From assembly GCA_024235035.1 (NCBI GenBank), contig JACKNE010000008.1, positions 62,001-126,000 on the forward strand: a stretch of 64,000 nt of DNA. The letters are read 5' to 3'. Below the pieces are notes generated by a model. The model was not told where the DNA came from. It was given only the letters and a program-made list of their open reading frames with translations, and did not search any database. Source of the DNA: Gammaproteobacteria bacterium (GTDB lineage: Bacteria; Pseudomonadota; Gammaproteobacteria; Competibacterales; Competibacteraceae). The position numbers were made by a program, and so were the translations under genes. Positions within the stretch are counted from its first letter, which is position 1. Every line of letters begins with the position of its first letter. Of this stretch, positions 28,663 through 36,915 are shown piece after piece.

Positions 28663-29523
28663 ATGTGGATGGCTGAGGAACTGGAACTACAAACCCCTTG
28701 GCTGCGACTAGCGGCGCGCGCTTGGGGGCCGCCGGACGGCATCCCTGTGCTGGCGGTGCATGGCTGGTTGGATAATGCCGCCAGCTTTGACGCCCTGGCG
28801 CCGCTGTTATCCGGCGTACGATTGGTGGCGGTGGACCTGACCGGGCATGGCTGGTCGGATCATCGTCCACCCGGCATACATTATCATTTCGTGGATTTTA
28901 TTCCTGATGTGGTCGCCGCCGCTGATGCGCTAGGCTGGAAACACTTCGCCTTGCTGGGCCATTCGATGGGTGGCGGCATCGCCAGTTTTATCGCCGCTAT
29001 CCTGCCGGAACGGGTTACCCGGGTGGCCATGATCGAGGGTTTGGGACCACCGACCAGCAATCCGGCGGACAGCCCAGTGGACCTGCTCAAAGCCATGCAG
29101 CAAATGAATGCCTCGCTGCATAAGCGCCCACCTATTTATCCCAACATGGAGGCCGCTATCCAGGCGCGCTGCGAAGCCAGTAATTTATCGTGGTCGGCGG
29201 CGACCACTCTGGTCGGGCGTGGCCTGCAACCCGCTGGTGAAGGTTTCGGCTGGCGCACAGATCCACGACTGCGGTTTGTCTCGCCACTGTATCTAAGCGA
29301 ACCACAAATTTTAGCCTATATGGAGCGAATTCAGGCGCCGGCACTGCTGATTTGCGGTGCGGATGGCTATCTAGTCAAGCGAGCCTATATGCAGGAGCGT
29401 TACGCGCGCATTACCAACTTAACCATTGAAATTCTGCCTGGCGGCCATCATCCGCATTTGGAAGATCCTAAGCCCTGCGCCGATTTGTTGGCGTTATTCC
29501 TCGCCATCCACCACATCGCATAG
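28663..29523 (+). CDS. Alpha/beta hydrolase
   Basis: About 286 residues from the ATG at 28663, with AGGGA about 9 bases upstream. It has HGWLDNAASFDALAPLL with the oxyanion region, GHSMGGGIASFIAA with the nucleophile serine, and a histidine in LPGGHHPHLEDP near the end; an aspartate in LICGADGYLVK is the likely acid. The fold is that of serine esterases and related hydrolases. The substrate is unknown. It is 22 bases upstream of the sigma-54 regulator gene, in the same direction. Confidence 0.88.
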   Translation: MWMAEELELQTPWLRLAARAWGPPDGIPVLAVHGWLDNAASFDALAPLLSGVRLVAVDLTGHGWSDHRPPGIHYHFVDFIPDVVAAADALGWKHFALLGHSMGGGIASFIAAILPERVTRVAMIEGLGPPTSNPADSPVDLLKAMQQMNASLHKRPPIYPNMEAAIQARCEASNLSWSAATTLVGRGLQPAGEGFGWRTDPRLRFVSPLYLSEPQILAYMERIQAPALLICGADGYLVKRAYMQERYARITNLTIEILPGGHHPHLEDPKPCADLLALFLAIHHIA

Positions 29524-29545
29524 AGACTATCTTTTAGCGATTCCT

Positions 29546-30958
29546 ATGAAGCCGATTGCTCTTTCTGCTCGTCCCGTCCTGATTGTAGATGACGATACGT
29601 TTAGTTTGATGATCACCAGCAAAGCCCTGCAGAAAGCTGGCCTGAAAAAAATCTTAACCTGCATGGATAGTCGACAAGCCATGGAGATGGTCACTCATCA
29701 TCAGGTAGGGATGGTTTTCTTGGATCTGGTCATGCCTCATCTCGGCGGAGAAGAGCTATTACAAACGCTGTCCGAGCGCTATCCCGAGATATTGGTGATT
29801 ATCCTCACCGCCACTGAAGCCGTTGATACAGCCGTGCGCTGCATCCAAGCGGGCGCCTTCAATTACCTCACCAAACCGATCGATTTCGAGCGACTATTCA
29901 CCATCGTCAAGAACGCCCTGGCGCTTCAGGAGCTGCAACAAGAAAATCAGGCACTCCGACAAAGCGCTTGTTCCGCAGACCTGCATCGACCAGAGGTCTT
30001 TGCCGACATCGTGACTCATAGCGTTAAGATGCTGCAGATCTTTCGCTATGTGGAATCCATTGCCGGCACCGCCGAGCCGGTGTTGATCACTGGAGAAACA
30101 GGCGTTGGCAAGGATCTGTTCGCTCAGGCGATTCATAGCTTGAGCAATCGGCGCGGCGCCCTGGTCGCCGTCAATGTGGCAGGATTGGACGATATCGTTT
30201 TCTCGGACACCTTGTTCGGACATTCGAAAGGGGCTTTCACCGGCGCGGAACGGGTACGGGGAGGACTGATCGAGCAAGCCAGCAGCGGTACCTTGTTTCT
30301 GGATGAAATCGGTGATCTGACAGCAACTTCCCAGTCTAAATTGCTGCGCCTGCTGCAAGGTGGCGACTATTTTCCATTGGGCAGCGATGTTCCCAAACAC
30401 AGTGATGCACGGGTGATATCCGCGACCCATCGGAATCTTTGGCAATTAGCTCAACAAGAGAAATTTCGTCAGGATCTCAACTTTCGGCTACGCACTCACC
30501 ATCTCCATATCCCACCGTTGCGTGAGCGACTGGATGATTTACCGCTGCTGATCGAGCATTTTCTGACAGAATTCACAACGCGATTCGAAAAACCTCGACT
30601 CCGGGCATCCAAGGCATTGATAAAATTGCTGGAAGGTTATAGTTTTCCAGGCAATATTCGGGAGTTACGCATGATAGTGTTCGACGCAGCCACCCGTACC
30701 CCTACCAACACACTTTCCCCTCGCCTGCTCGAAGCGCATCTGAACCAAGCATCGATGAGTAGCGCCGTTGCGACCACCCCAACAAACAGCAACACCCCCC
30801 TCGGCTTTAACGCTCACTTGCCCACCCTGAAGCAAGCCACCGATCTCCTCATTCAAGAAGCTCTGCGTCGATCCAACGGTAATCAGACCGCTGCCGCCAA
30901 GCTCTTGGGTATCTCCCAGCAGGCTTTGAGTAAGCGTCTCAAATCGCGGGACGGTTGA
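29546..30958 (+). CDS. NtrC-family sigma-54-dependent response regulator
   Basis: 470 residues from the ATG at 29546; the frame is open upstream inside the hydrolase gene. An N-terminal receiver (DDD at 15-17, phospho-acceptor D60, lysine K110) is joined to a sigma-54 activator AAA+ domain: Walker A GETGVGKD at 183-190, the sigma-54-contacting GAFTGA at 229-234, and FLDEIGDL as Walker B. The C-terminus has a Fis-type HTH (NGNQTAAAKLLGISQQALSKRL). It activates promoters bound by sigma-54 polymerase from upstream sites. No histidine kinase is adjacent. The 259-bp gap after it holds a palindrome and a -24/-12 promoter. Confidence 0.93.
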   Translation: MKPIALSARPVLIVDDDTFSLMITSKALQKAGLKKILTCMDSRQAMEMVTHHQVGMVFLDLVMPHLGGEELLQTLSERYPEILVIILTATEAVDTAVRCIQAGAFNYLTKPIDFERLFTIVKNALALQELQQENQALRQSACSADLHRPEVFADIVTHSVKMLQIFRYVESIAGTAEPVLITGETGVGKDLFAQAIHSLSNRRGALVAVNVAGLDDIVFSDTLFGHSKGAFTGAERVRGGLIEQASSGTLFLDEIGDLTATSQSKLLRLLQGGDYFPLGSDVPKHSDARVISATHRNLWQLAQQEKFRQDLNFRLRTHHLHIPPLRERLDDLPLLIEHFLTEFTTRFEKPRLRASKALIKLLEGYSFPGNIRELRMIVFDAATRTPTNTLSPRLLEAHLNQASMSSAVATTPTNSNTPLGFNAHLPTLKQATDLLIQEALRRSNGNQTAAAKLLGISQQALSKRLKSRDG

Positions 30959-31009
30959 CAATTATCCACAATATAAGTAGTTACTCCACAATCTTTATTG
31001 ATTATGTTT

Positions 31010-31039
31010 CATATTATTGATTTATTGATCAATAATATG
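31010..31039. promoter_or_regulatory. Perfect 12-bp inverted repeat, candidate enhancer site
   Basis: CATATTATTGAT at 31010-31021 and its perfect complement ATCAATAATATG at 31028-31039, with a 6-bp spacer. It sits about 110 bases upstream of the -24 element of the predicted sigma-54 promoter at 31147-31163. That distance suits an activator-binding site for the NtrC-type regulator encoded immediately upstream. AT-rich palindromes occur by chance, so it is a candidate only. Confidence 0.5.
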
Positions 31040-31117
31040 AGCACCCCTCGGTTTTTCACAAAATAAATTGTGGAGACCCATATACCCTTAAGCAACTAAC
31101 TTAATAAAAATAAATAA

Positions 31118-31130
31118 AATCAATAGTTAA
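31118..31130 (+). promoter_or_regulatory. IHF-like site between the palindrome and the sigma-54 promoter
   Basis: AATCAATAGTTAA fits the integration host factor consensus WATCAANNNNTTR with one mismatch, in a very AT-rich stretch. IHF bends DNA between enhancer and promoter in many sigma-54 systems. Weak on its own, but its position fits. Confidence 0.3.
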
Positions 31131-31146
31131 TTTAAATTAACGTTCC

Positions 31147-31163
31147 TTGGCCTAAGGTTTGCT
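31147..31163 (+). promoter_or_regulatory. Sigma-54 (-24/-12) promoter upstream of the heme sensor gene
   Basis: TTGGCCTAAGGTTTGCT matches the consensus YTGGCACGNNNNTTGCW: GG and GC are separated by exactly 10 bases, with a full TTGGC and a full TTGCT. Transcription would start near 31174, 44 bases before the ATG at 31218. The neighbouring sigma-54 activator makes a real promoter likely. Confidence 0.7.
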
Positions 31164-31217
31164 AAATAGCGGACGAGTCAGCTTGTTTTCCAATCCTAAA
31201 GTAGAGGAATTGTTACC

Positions 31218-32120
31218 ATGTTTTCCAAATGGAGCATTCAACTCAAATACTCCTTGACTTTCATCCTAACGCTGGCACTCATCATCGCTGGGCTTTTCAT
31301 TGGCATTTACAATCTAAAAACAACCCAGTTGCGCAATGAAGCCATGGCTTCGGCTGAACAGGTGATCGCCTTTCGGGCATGGGTAGCCAACACCGGCGTG
31401 GTCTGGGTCGACCATCTAGCACCTGGGTTCCGCGATTTTCTCGGTAAACGAGTCAACAATGACCACACCATGGAGTTCTTCTCTAAGAATCCGGCGCTGG
31501 CGACCCGCGAACTATCCGATATCGTCAGTAAAACGGCAACCCGAGCCACCTTTCGCGTCACCAGCGACGAATATCGCAATCCAAGCAACGCTCCAGATCG
31601 ATTCGAAAGCACTTCCATCCAGGCGTTCAAGGCCAATCGGGATCTCAAATACAACGACACGTTCGAAGATGATTTCTATCGCTATAGCCAACCGATTCTC
31701 GTGAAGGAATCCTGCCTGAAATGCCACGGGGATCCCAAAGATGCGCCGGCAGACGTGATCGCGAAGTATGGCGACAAGCGTGCTTTTGGTTACAAGGTCG
31801 GCGACGTGCGCGGCATTATCAGCGTTAAATTACCGGACATCACCGTGATCGACGTATTGCTGACTTTCTTGAATCCCTACACGCTCGGCTTGATCATATT
31901 GGCGTTCCTGCTGAATTTTCTCTACACCCAGCAGTCGATCATCACACGTCTAAAAAATCTGGCGCATATCACCGAGCGCATCGCTCAAGGCGAGTTAAAT
32001 CTACCGCTGCAGGACAATCCAGGCAGCCGTGACGAAATCGATCATGTGCAGCATGCAGTCGGCCTGTTGCGCAATAGCGTCATGGTCGCCATGAAGCGGC
32101 TGCAAAAAACTCTGTCGTAA
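31218..32120 (+). CDS. Membrane sensor with Tll0287-like (DUF3365) c-type heme domain and HAMP-like region
   Basis: 300 residues. A first transmembrane helix (about 11-31), then a periplasmic Tll0287-like domain with the single c-heme motif SCLKCHGDP (C166, C169, H170), then a second hydrophobic stretch (about 218-240, LTFLNPYTLGLIILAFLLNFL). The C-terminal part has a HAMP-like linker (ITRLKNLAHITERIAQGELNLPL) and a short coiled coil. No kinase, methyl-accepting or cyclase domain follows. Such domains are thought to sense redox state or small ligands such as NO through the heme. It is the first gene after the predicted sigma-54 promoter. Confidence 0.85.
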   Translation: MFSKWSIQLKYSLTFILTLALIIAGLFIGIYNLKTTQLRNEAMASAEQVIAFRAWVANTGVVWVDHLAPGFRDFLGKRVNNDHTMEFFSKNPALATRELSDIVSKTATRATFRVTSDEYRNPSNAPDRFESTSIQAFKANRDLKYNDTFEDDFYRYSQPILVKESCLKCHGDPKDAPADVIAKYGDKRAFGYKVGDVRGIISVKLPDITVIDVLLTFLNPYTLGLIILAFLLNFLYTQQSIITRLKNLAHITERIAQGELNLPLQDNPGSRDEIDHVQHAVGLLRNSVMVAMKRLQKTLS

Positions 32121-32182
32121 ATCCGTCAGTGGTGCGTAGGAAGCAAAAATACCCTCGCACCACTGAATCATGAGACGTTGTC

Positions 32183-32710
32183 ATGTTTAAACAATCGCTA
32201 TCAGTTCCAGCCATCGTTGCTCAATTGCGCAAACTTTGCCAGGAGAAACAGACCGGTGTCCTGCATATCATCGACAATGGCCATTTGTTGGGCCAAATCA
32301 ATCTGAAAGGCGGTGAAATCGTTGCCTTGCGCGCTCAGAAAAAACAAGGCGCTGACGCCATTCCGATCATACTCGGCCTTGAAAATGGCAGTATGGCTTT
32401 TACCCAAGGCGTGCTACCGTCTACCCAAATGACCTTGGCCCCTACTGCTGATATTCTAGCCATTTTCGAACGCGCCAATCCTGATCAACTTCGCCAAGAA
32501 TGTTTACCCCCACCACTGACAGACACCGTCAAAATCATCCTGGAGCAGACGCTCAAGGAGTATATCGGCCCTATCGCCAACTTGATCTGCACTGATCACT
32601 TTCGCGACGCCACTGCCCTGGCTACTGTCATCGATGCTCTGGCCGATGAAATTCCCAGCCCACAAGCCGCGACGCAATTCCGGGAACGGATAAACCAACA
32701 GCTAGGCTGA
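32183..32710 (+). CDS. DUF4388-like/PatA-type N-terminal domain protein
   Basis: 175 residues. The first 110 resemble the PatA/DUF4388 domain: VPAIVAQLRKLCQEKQTGVLHIIDNG, then GQINLKGGEIVALRAQ and DAIPIILGLENGSMAFTQG. The C-terminal 60 residues (VKIILEQTLKEYIGPIANLICTDHF) look like a small helical bundle often found after such domains. Proteins of this kind sit with two-component or gliding/twitching signalling systems and probably act by protein contacts. It is 62 bases after the heme-sensor gene, likely in the same transcript. Exact function unknown. Confidence 0.65.
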   Translation: MFKQSLSVPAIVAQLRKLCQEKQTGVLHIIDNGHLLGQINLKGGEIVALRAQKKQGADAIPIILGLENGSMAFTQGVLPSTQMTLAPTADILAIFERANPDQLRQECLPPPLTDTVKIILEQTLKEYIGPIANLICTDHFRDATALATVIDALADEIPSPQAATQFRERINQQLG

Positions 32711-32841
32711 TAAACCTGTTCCCCCGGCGCTGACAAACCTACTCTCTCAGGGCGTTGTTCAAACCCCGGTGATTCAGGTAAAGTCCTCCTCCACCCTTGA
32801 TCCATAAGCCTGCCGCTGCCGGGATTGCTCCGAGATCGACC

Positions 32842-33564
32842 ATGCAGAGTTACCTGATTGCCCCTTCCATCTTATCCGCCGACTTCGCCCGGCTAGGCGA
32901 GGAAGTAAACACCGTATTGGCGGCGGGTGCGGATTGGGTGCATTTCGATGTCATGGATAATCATTACGTCCCTAACCTGACCGTCGGGCCCCTGGTCTGC
33001 GCGGCGCTGCGCAAGCATGGCGTCACTGCGCCTATCGACGCTCATTTGATGATCAAACCAGTGGATCGTATCGTCCCTGATTTCGCCGCTGCTGGCGCCA
33101 CTTACATCACCTTCCATCCGGAAGCCAGCGAGCATATCGACCGCAGCCTTCAGCACATCCGCGATTGTGGCTGCCGATCCGGTTTGGCGTTCAACCCCGC
33201 CACGCCGCTGGATTGCTTGCAATATGTCATGGATAAAGTAGATATGGTGTTGTTAATGGCGGTCAACCCTGGTTTTGGCGGTCAGAGTTTCATCACTGGC
33301 ACCCTGAACAAGCTGCGTGAAGCACGGCGACTGATCGATGACAGCGGCTATCCGATTCGTCTGGAAGTGGATGGCGGTGTCAAGGTTGACAATATCTGCG
33401 CCATTGCCAATGCTGGCGCCGACACCTTCGTCGCGGGCTCGGCGATTTTCAACAGCCCTGACTACCGAACCACTATCAACACCATGCGGGCCGAGCTAGC
33501 CAAAGTAGCTGGTCCCTCTCCACCACCTCTTGCCTCTCTCCCTCCAGAAGAGAGGCGTGTTTGA
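32842..33564 (+). CDS. rpe: Ribulose-phosphate 3-epimerase with a repeat-derived tail
   Basis: 240 residues from the ATG at 32842; the usual length is about 225. Features: IAPSILSADFARLGEEV, HFDVMDNHYVPNLTVGP with the metal aspartate, DAHLMIKPVDRI, VNPGFGGQSFI and VDGGVKVDNI, all catalytic or metal-binding TIM-barrel motifs. It interconverts ribulose-5-phosphate and xylulose-5-phosphate. The normal end (MRAELAKV) is followed by a proline-rich tail, AGPSPPPLASLPPEERRV, encoded by a GC-rich hairpin repeat (33512-33560). gph follows. Confidence 0.95.
   Translation: MQSYLIAPSILSADFARLGEEVNTVLAAGADWVHFDVMDNHYVPNLTVGPLVCAALRKHGVTAPIDAHLMIKPVDRIVPDFAAAGATYITFHPEASEHIDRSLQHIRDCGCRSGLAFNPATPLDCLQYVMDKVDMVLLMAVNPGFGGQSFITGTLNKLREARRLIDDSGYPIRLEVDGGVKVDNICAIANAGADTFVAGSAIFNSPDYRTTINTMRAELAKVAGPSPPPLASLPPEERRV
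33532..33556. repeat. Hairpin repeat inside the 3' end of rpe
   Basis: GCCTCTCT, a loop, then AGAGAGGC: an 8-bp stem that belongs to the CTCTCCC/GGGAGAG repeat family of this window. It lies within the coding frame and supplies much of the unusual Rpe tail. It may also end the transcript before gph. Confidence 0.55.
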
Positions 33565-33591
33565 GACAGGCAACAACCATACTTTTCAATC

Positions 33592-34272
33592 ATGTTCCAA
33601 AACATTACGGCCCTGTTCTTTGATCTCGACGGCACTTTGGTGGACAGCGTCCCCGATCTGACTGCTGCGTTGAATGCCATGTTGCGACAACTCGATCTAC
33701 CCGTGCGCGAGGAGGCCCAGGTGCGCACCTGGGTCGGCAATGGCATGGACAACCTGATCCGCCGCGCCTTGGTTGGCGCAATGGACGGCAACCGAGCGGA
33801 TCCTACATTGTTCACCCATGCCAAACCGCTTTACAAGGCAGCCTATGCTGAGCATATCAGCGTCTATAGCGTGCTCTATCCTGGCGTTCATGACGGATTG
33901 GCCAAATTGCGCGCCGCAGGTTTACCTATGGCCTGCGTCACCAATAAACCGGCTGAATTCGCCCAGCCGTTGCTGGACCGATTGGGTATCCGCGGATTCT
34001 TCGCCACGGTGGTCGGCGGTGATTGCGTACCTCAACCCAAGCCGGCTCCCGACTCCCTGTGGCTGTGCGCCGAGCGACTGGGCATTCCTATCGAACAGGG
34101 GTTGATGGTGGGGGATTCGCTCAATGACGTGGGCGCTGCCCGCAACGCTGGTTGCCCGGTCGTCTGTGTTCCCTACGGCTATAACCACGGCTACTCTATC
34201 CACGACGCCCAACCGGATGCAGTAATCGACTCCATCGTCGAGTTGCCCACCCTGTTGGGGAGAATCACCTGA
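33592..34272 (+). CDS. gph: Phosphoglycolate phosphatase
   Basis: 226 residues, typical for Gph. HAD motif I is FDLDGTLVDSVPDL at the N-terminus (nucleophile and acid aspartates), with CVTNKP as motif II, KPAPDSLWL as motif III, and VGDSLNDVGAARNAGC as motif IV. It hydrolyses 2-phosphoglycolate formed from DNA repair or RuBisCO oxygenase activity. The rpe-gph-trpE order is common in proteobacteria. Confidence 0.92.
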   Translation: MFQNITALFFDLDGTLVDSVPDLTAALNAMLRQLDLPVREEAQVRTWVGNGMDNLIRRALVGAMDGNRADPTLFTHAKPLYKAAYAEHISVYSVLYPGVHDGLAKLRAAGLPMACVTNKPAEFAQPLLDRLGIRGFFATVVGGDCVPQPKPAPDSLWLCAERLGIPIEQGLMVGDSLNDVGAARNAGCPVVCVPYGYNHGYSIHDAQPDAVIDSIVELPTLLGRIT

Positions 34273-34403
34273 TGTCGGACCCGATTCGCTTGCACCTCGC
34301 GCCTCTAAAACTATTTCCAGGCTTTCGATGGCATCTTCTGGACTAACGCTATCCTGATTCGTATCGTTTTCCGTTTCCGTTGCCCGAGGCTTTTAGCAAT
34401 CCC

Positions 34404-35909
34404 ATGACCCCAAACGATTTTAACCGCTTGGTCAGCGAAGGTTTCAACCGTATTCCTATCGCCCGCGAAGTGTTAGCTGACCTCGATACTCCGCTCAGCA
34501 CCTACCTCCGGTTAGCCGATGCACCGTACAGCTATCTGCTCGAATCAGTGCAAGGCGGCGAGAAATGGGGCCGTTATTCGATCATCGGCCTACCCTGCCG
34601 CAAGATCGTCCGGGTACGTGGCCAACGGATCACCGTCGAACATGCCGGTGAAATCGTCGAGTCGCTGGAATGTCCTGACCCGTTGGACTGGATTCAGAAT
34701 TTCCAGAGCCGCTACCGAGTGCCCGCAACCAGCGAAGGTCTACCGCGCTTCATCGGCGGGCTGGTCGGCTACTTTGGCTACGATACCATCCGCTATATCG
34801 AACCCCGGTTGGCACATTGCCCGAACCCCGATCCACTGGATAACCCGGATATCCTGCTGATGGTATCCGAAGATGTAGTGGTGTTCGACAATCTCGCCGG
34901 ACGATTGTACCTGATCACTCTGGTCGATCCAGCCGTAGAACGCGCTCAAGCTCGCGCCCAACAGCGGCTGGATGAATGGGTGGAGAAGTTACGCGCACCC
35001 CGTCCGCTCTACACACCGCGCCACTCCAACGCCAACACCGGCGATATCGAATTCGTCTCCGGCTTTACTCAGGCGGGTTACGAAAGTGCGGTCGAGCGCA
35101 TCAAAGAATACATCCTAGCCGGCGACTGCATGCAGGTGGTGCCATCGCAACGCCTATCGGCGCTGTTTCGCGCTGCACCTCTGGATTTATATCGGGCGCT
35201 GCGTGGGCTGAATCCCTCTCCCTACATGTATTTCATGCATCTCGGCGACTTCCATATCGTCGGTTCATCGCCGGAGATTCTGACCCGACTGGAAGACGGG
35301 CTGCTCACGGTGCGGCCGATTGCCGGCACCCGTCGCCGAGGCGCGACGGAGGAACAGGATCAGGCGCTGGAGGCGGAGATGCTGGCCGATCCCAAGGAAC
35401 TGGCGGAACATCTGATGCTGATCGATCTGGGGCGTAATGACGTAGGCCGGGTCAGCGAGATCGGCAGCGTTCGGCTGACTGAAAAGATGGTAGTCGAGCG
35501 CTACTCGCATGTGATGCACATCGTTTCGAACGTGACCGGGCGGCTGCGTCCTGATCTAACTGCCATCGATGTACTGCGTGCGACCTTCCCCGCTGGCACG
35601 GTCAGTGGCGCGCCGAAAATCCGGGCGATGGAAATCATCGACGAGCTGGAACCCGTCAAGCGTGGTGTCTACGCTGGAGCGGTCGGCTATCTGTCCTGGT
35701 CCGGCAACATGGACACCGCCATCGCTATTCGCACCGCTGTCATTAAGGACGGAATACTGCATGTGCAAGCTGGAGCTGGCATCGTAGCGGATTCCGTACC
35801 GGAGAACGAATGGGAGGAAACCATGAGTAAGGGTCGTGCGCTGTTCCGGGCTGCGACATTGGTTGAACGGGGGCTAGACGAGCCGCGCATAATTGAGAAT
35901 CTCTCATAA
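34404..35909 (+). CDS. trpE: Anthranilate synthase component I
   Basis: 501 residues from the ATG at 34404; a TTG 8 codons earlier is an alternative. Features: the N-terminal YLRLADAPYSYLLESVQGGEKWGRYSIIG tryptophan-binding region (LLES), AGDCMQVVPSQRLS, the chorismate-binding PSPYMYFMHLGD, GSSPEILTRL, RPIAGTRRRG, DLGRNDVGRV, and TFPAGTVSGAPKIRAMEII. With TrpG it makes anthranilate from chorismate. trpG is not next to it here; a small membrane protein follows instead. Confidence 0.95.
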   Translation: MTPNDFNRLVSEGFNRIPIAREVLADLDTPLSTYLRLADAPYSYLLESVQGGEKWGRYSIIGLPCRKIVRVRGQRITVEHAGEIVESLECPDPLDWIQNFQSRYRVPATSEGLPRFIGGLVGYFGYDTIRYIEPRLAHCPNPDPLDNPDILLMVSEDVVVFDNLAGRLYLITLVDPAVERAQARAQQRLDEWVEKLRAPRPLYTPRHSNANTGDIEFVSGFTQAGYESAVERIKEYILAGDCMQVVPSQRLSALFRAAPLDLYRALRGLNPSPYMYFMHLGDFHIVGSSPEILTRLEDGLLTVRPIAGTRRRGATEEQDQALEAEMLADPKELAEHLMLIDLGRNDVGRVSEIGSVRLTEKMVVERYSHVMHIVSNVTGRLRPDLTAIDVLRATFPAGTVSGAPKIRAMEIIDELEPVKRGVYAGAVGYLSWSGNMDTAIAIRTAVIKDGILHVQAGAGIVADSVPENEWEETMSKGRALFRAATLVERGLDEPRIIENLS

Positions 35910-36010
35910 AAAGCGAATTGAGAGGCTGTACGCACCTCCTCTCCTACAAAGGAAAGGGAAAGCGGAGGCTATACAAAACTCTGAGAATCCTGCATGAGGA
36001 GGCAAGAACA

Positions 36011-36226
36011 GTGGAAATGATGCTCTTATGGATCGGTCGTTCGGCTGGAATGGTAGGCGTCATCATCTGTCTGATCGCCACTAGCGCGCGGTTAGCAGGT
36101 GCTTTCTGGGTCGGAGGATTCCAAGCAGGGACATTGTTCCTGGCCGGCATCGCGGCGATGACGCTTGGTTGCCTGGCGCATCTTGTGGTGTTGACGATAC
36201 GGATCAACGGCAAAAACGTGATTTAA
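36011..36226 (+). CDS. Small membrane protein, two predicted helices
   Basis: 71 residues from a GTG at 36011-36013, chosen because AGGAGG lies 8 bases upstream; ATGs at residues 3-4 are alternatives. Hydrophobic segments: GRSAGMVGVIICLIATSARL and GTLFLAGIAAMTLGCLAHLVVLTI. I do not recognise a family. It follows trpE and precedes a hairpin and the Rrf2 regulator gene. Function unknown. Confidence 0.65.
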   Translation: MEMMLLWIGRSAGMVGVIICLIATSARLAGAFWVGGFQAGTLFLAGIAAMTLGCLAHLVVLTIRINGKNVI

Positions 36227-36250
36227 AACCAGGGCTGCGTACTCTATCAC

Positions 36251-36266
36251 GCCCGCTTGCGCGGGC
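36251..36266. repeat. Small GC-rich palindrome, REP-like
   Basis: GCCCGC, TTGC, GCGGGC: a 6-bp stem with a 4-base loop 24 bases after the small membrane gene. There is no U-tract; it may be a REP-like element or a weak terminator. Confidence 0.4.
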
Positions 36267-36309
36267 ATGTCTATTCAAGAAATTTGGCGAAAACCCAGTT
36301 CATCTGCGC

Positions 36310-36338
36310 TTGGCAAACTGATTGTTTAGAACTATGCT
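36310..36338 (+). promoter_or_regulatory. Candidate sigma-70 promoter of the Rrf2 gene
   Basis: TTGGCA at 36310-36315 and TATGCT at 36333-36338 with a 17-bp spacer, about 54 bases before the ATG at 36392. The two boxes match the -35 and -10 consensus at 4 or 5 of 6 positions each. The following AGTACTAATCCAGTACC segment is a possible operator, but no IscR-type site is clear. Confidence 0.45.
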
Positions 36339-36391
36339 ACTGCAAAATAGTACTAATCCAGTACCGATTAGATCAGCCCTGCGGAGCCCCC

Positions 36392-36868
36392 ATGATTCGC
36401 ATTACCCGAGAGGCCGATTACGGCATTTTGCTGATGACCGCTCTGGCCCAGGCTGAGTACCAACCACGTAGCGCCGCCGCTCTGGCGCGACAACGCCGGT
36501 TGCCATTGCCGATGGTCAGCAAGATTCTGAAGGCGCTGACCCGATCCGGTTTACTGAATTCGCAGCGCGGCGCACAGGGCGGTTATATCCTGGCGAGATC
36601 GGCGACGGAAATTTCCACCGCCGACATCATCGGCGCGCTGGAAGGCCCAATCGCTATCACTGCGTGCAGCGATGAATCTCATGACAGTTGTACCCGGCAG
36701 GATGATTGTGAAATCAGTGGTCACTGGCCACGGATCAATCTAGCGATTCACACCGCGTTGCAAAGCATCAGCCTGGAGGAAATGAGTCAGCCTCACTCAC
36801 CGCGCCCGGTGCGTTTTCATTCCATAAGTCGCGCAGCGACCACCCGCGCTATTGACCACCCCGTCTGA
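36392..36868 (+). CDS. Rrf2-family Fe-S cluster assembly regulator (SUF type)
   Basis: 158 residues from the ATG at 36392, which has GGAG 6 bases upstream. A winged helix at the start (IRITREADYGILLMTALAQ; LPLPMVSKILKALTRSGLLNSQRGAQGGYIL) is followed by three cysteines in ITACSDESHDSCTRQDDCEISGHW, the usual ligands of an Fe-S cluster. It is the SUF-operon Rrf2 regulator type, sensing the cluster demand of the cell. sufB follows 47 bases later. Confidence 0.9.
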   Translation: MIRITREADYGILLMTALAQAEYQPRSAAALARQRRLPLPMVSKILKALTRSGLLNSQRGAQGGYILARSATEISTADIIGALEGPIAITACSDESHDSCTRQDDCEISGHWPRINLAIHTALQSISLEEMSQPHSPRPVRFHSISRAATTRAIDHPV

Positions 36869-36915
36869 AAGTTTGCCCGAATCTGCTTATTTATCTGCTT
36901 AAAGGACCTTGATCC

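Noticed and set aside
31017..31032. FNR-like box TTGAT...ATCAA within the palindrome before the heme sensor
   Set aside because: The half-sites are separated by 6 bases, whereas FNR/Anr sites use 4. More likely part of the larger palindrome.
34272..34346. A 24-codon ORF between gph and trpE that might be a trp leader peptide
   Set aside because: It contains a single tryptophan codon, no tandem Trp codons, and no clear terminator/antiterminator hairpins follow.
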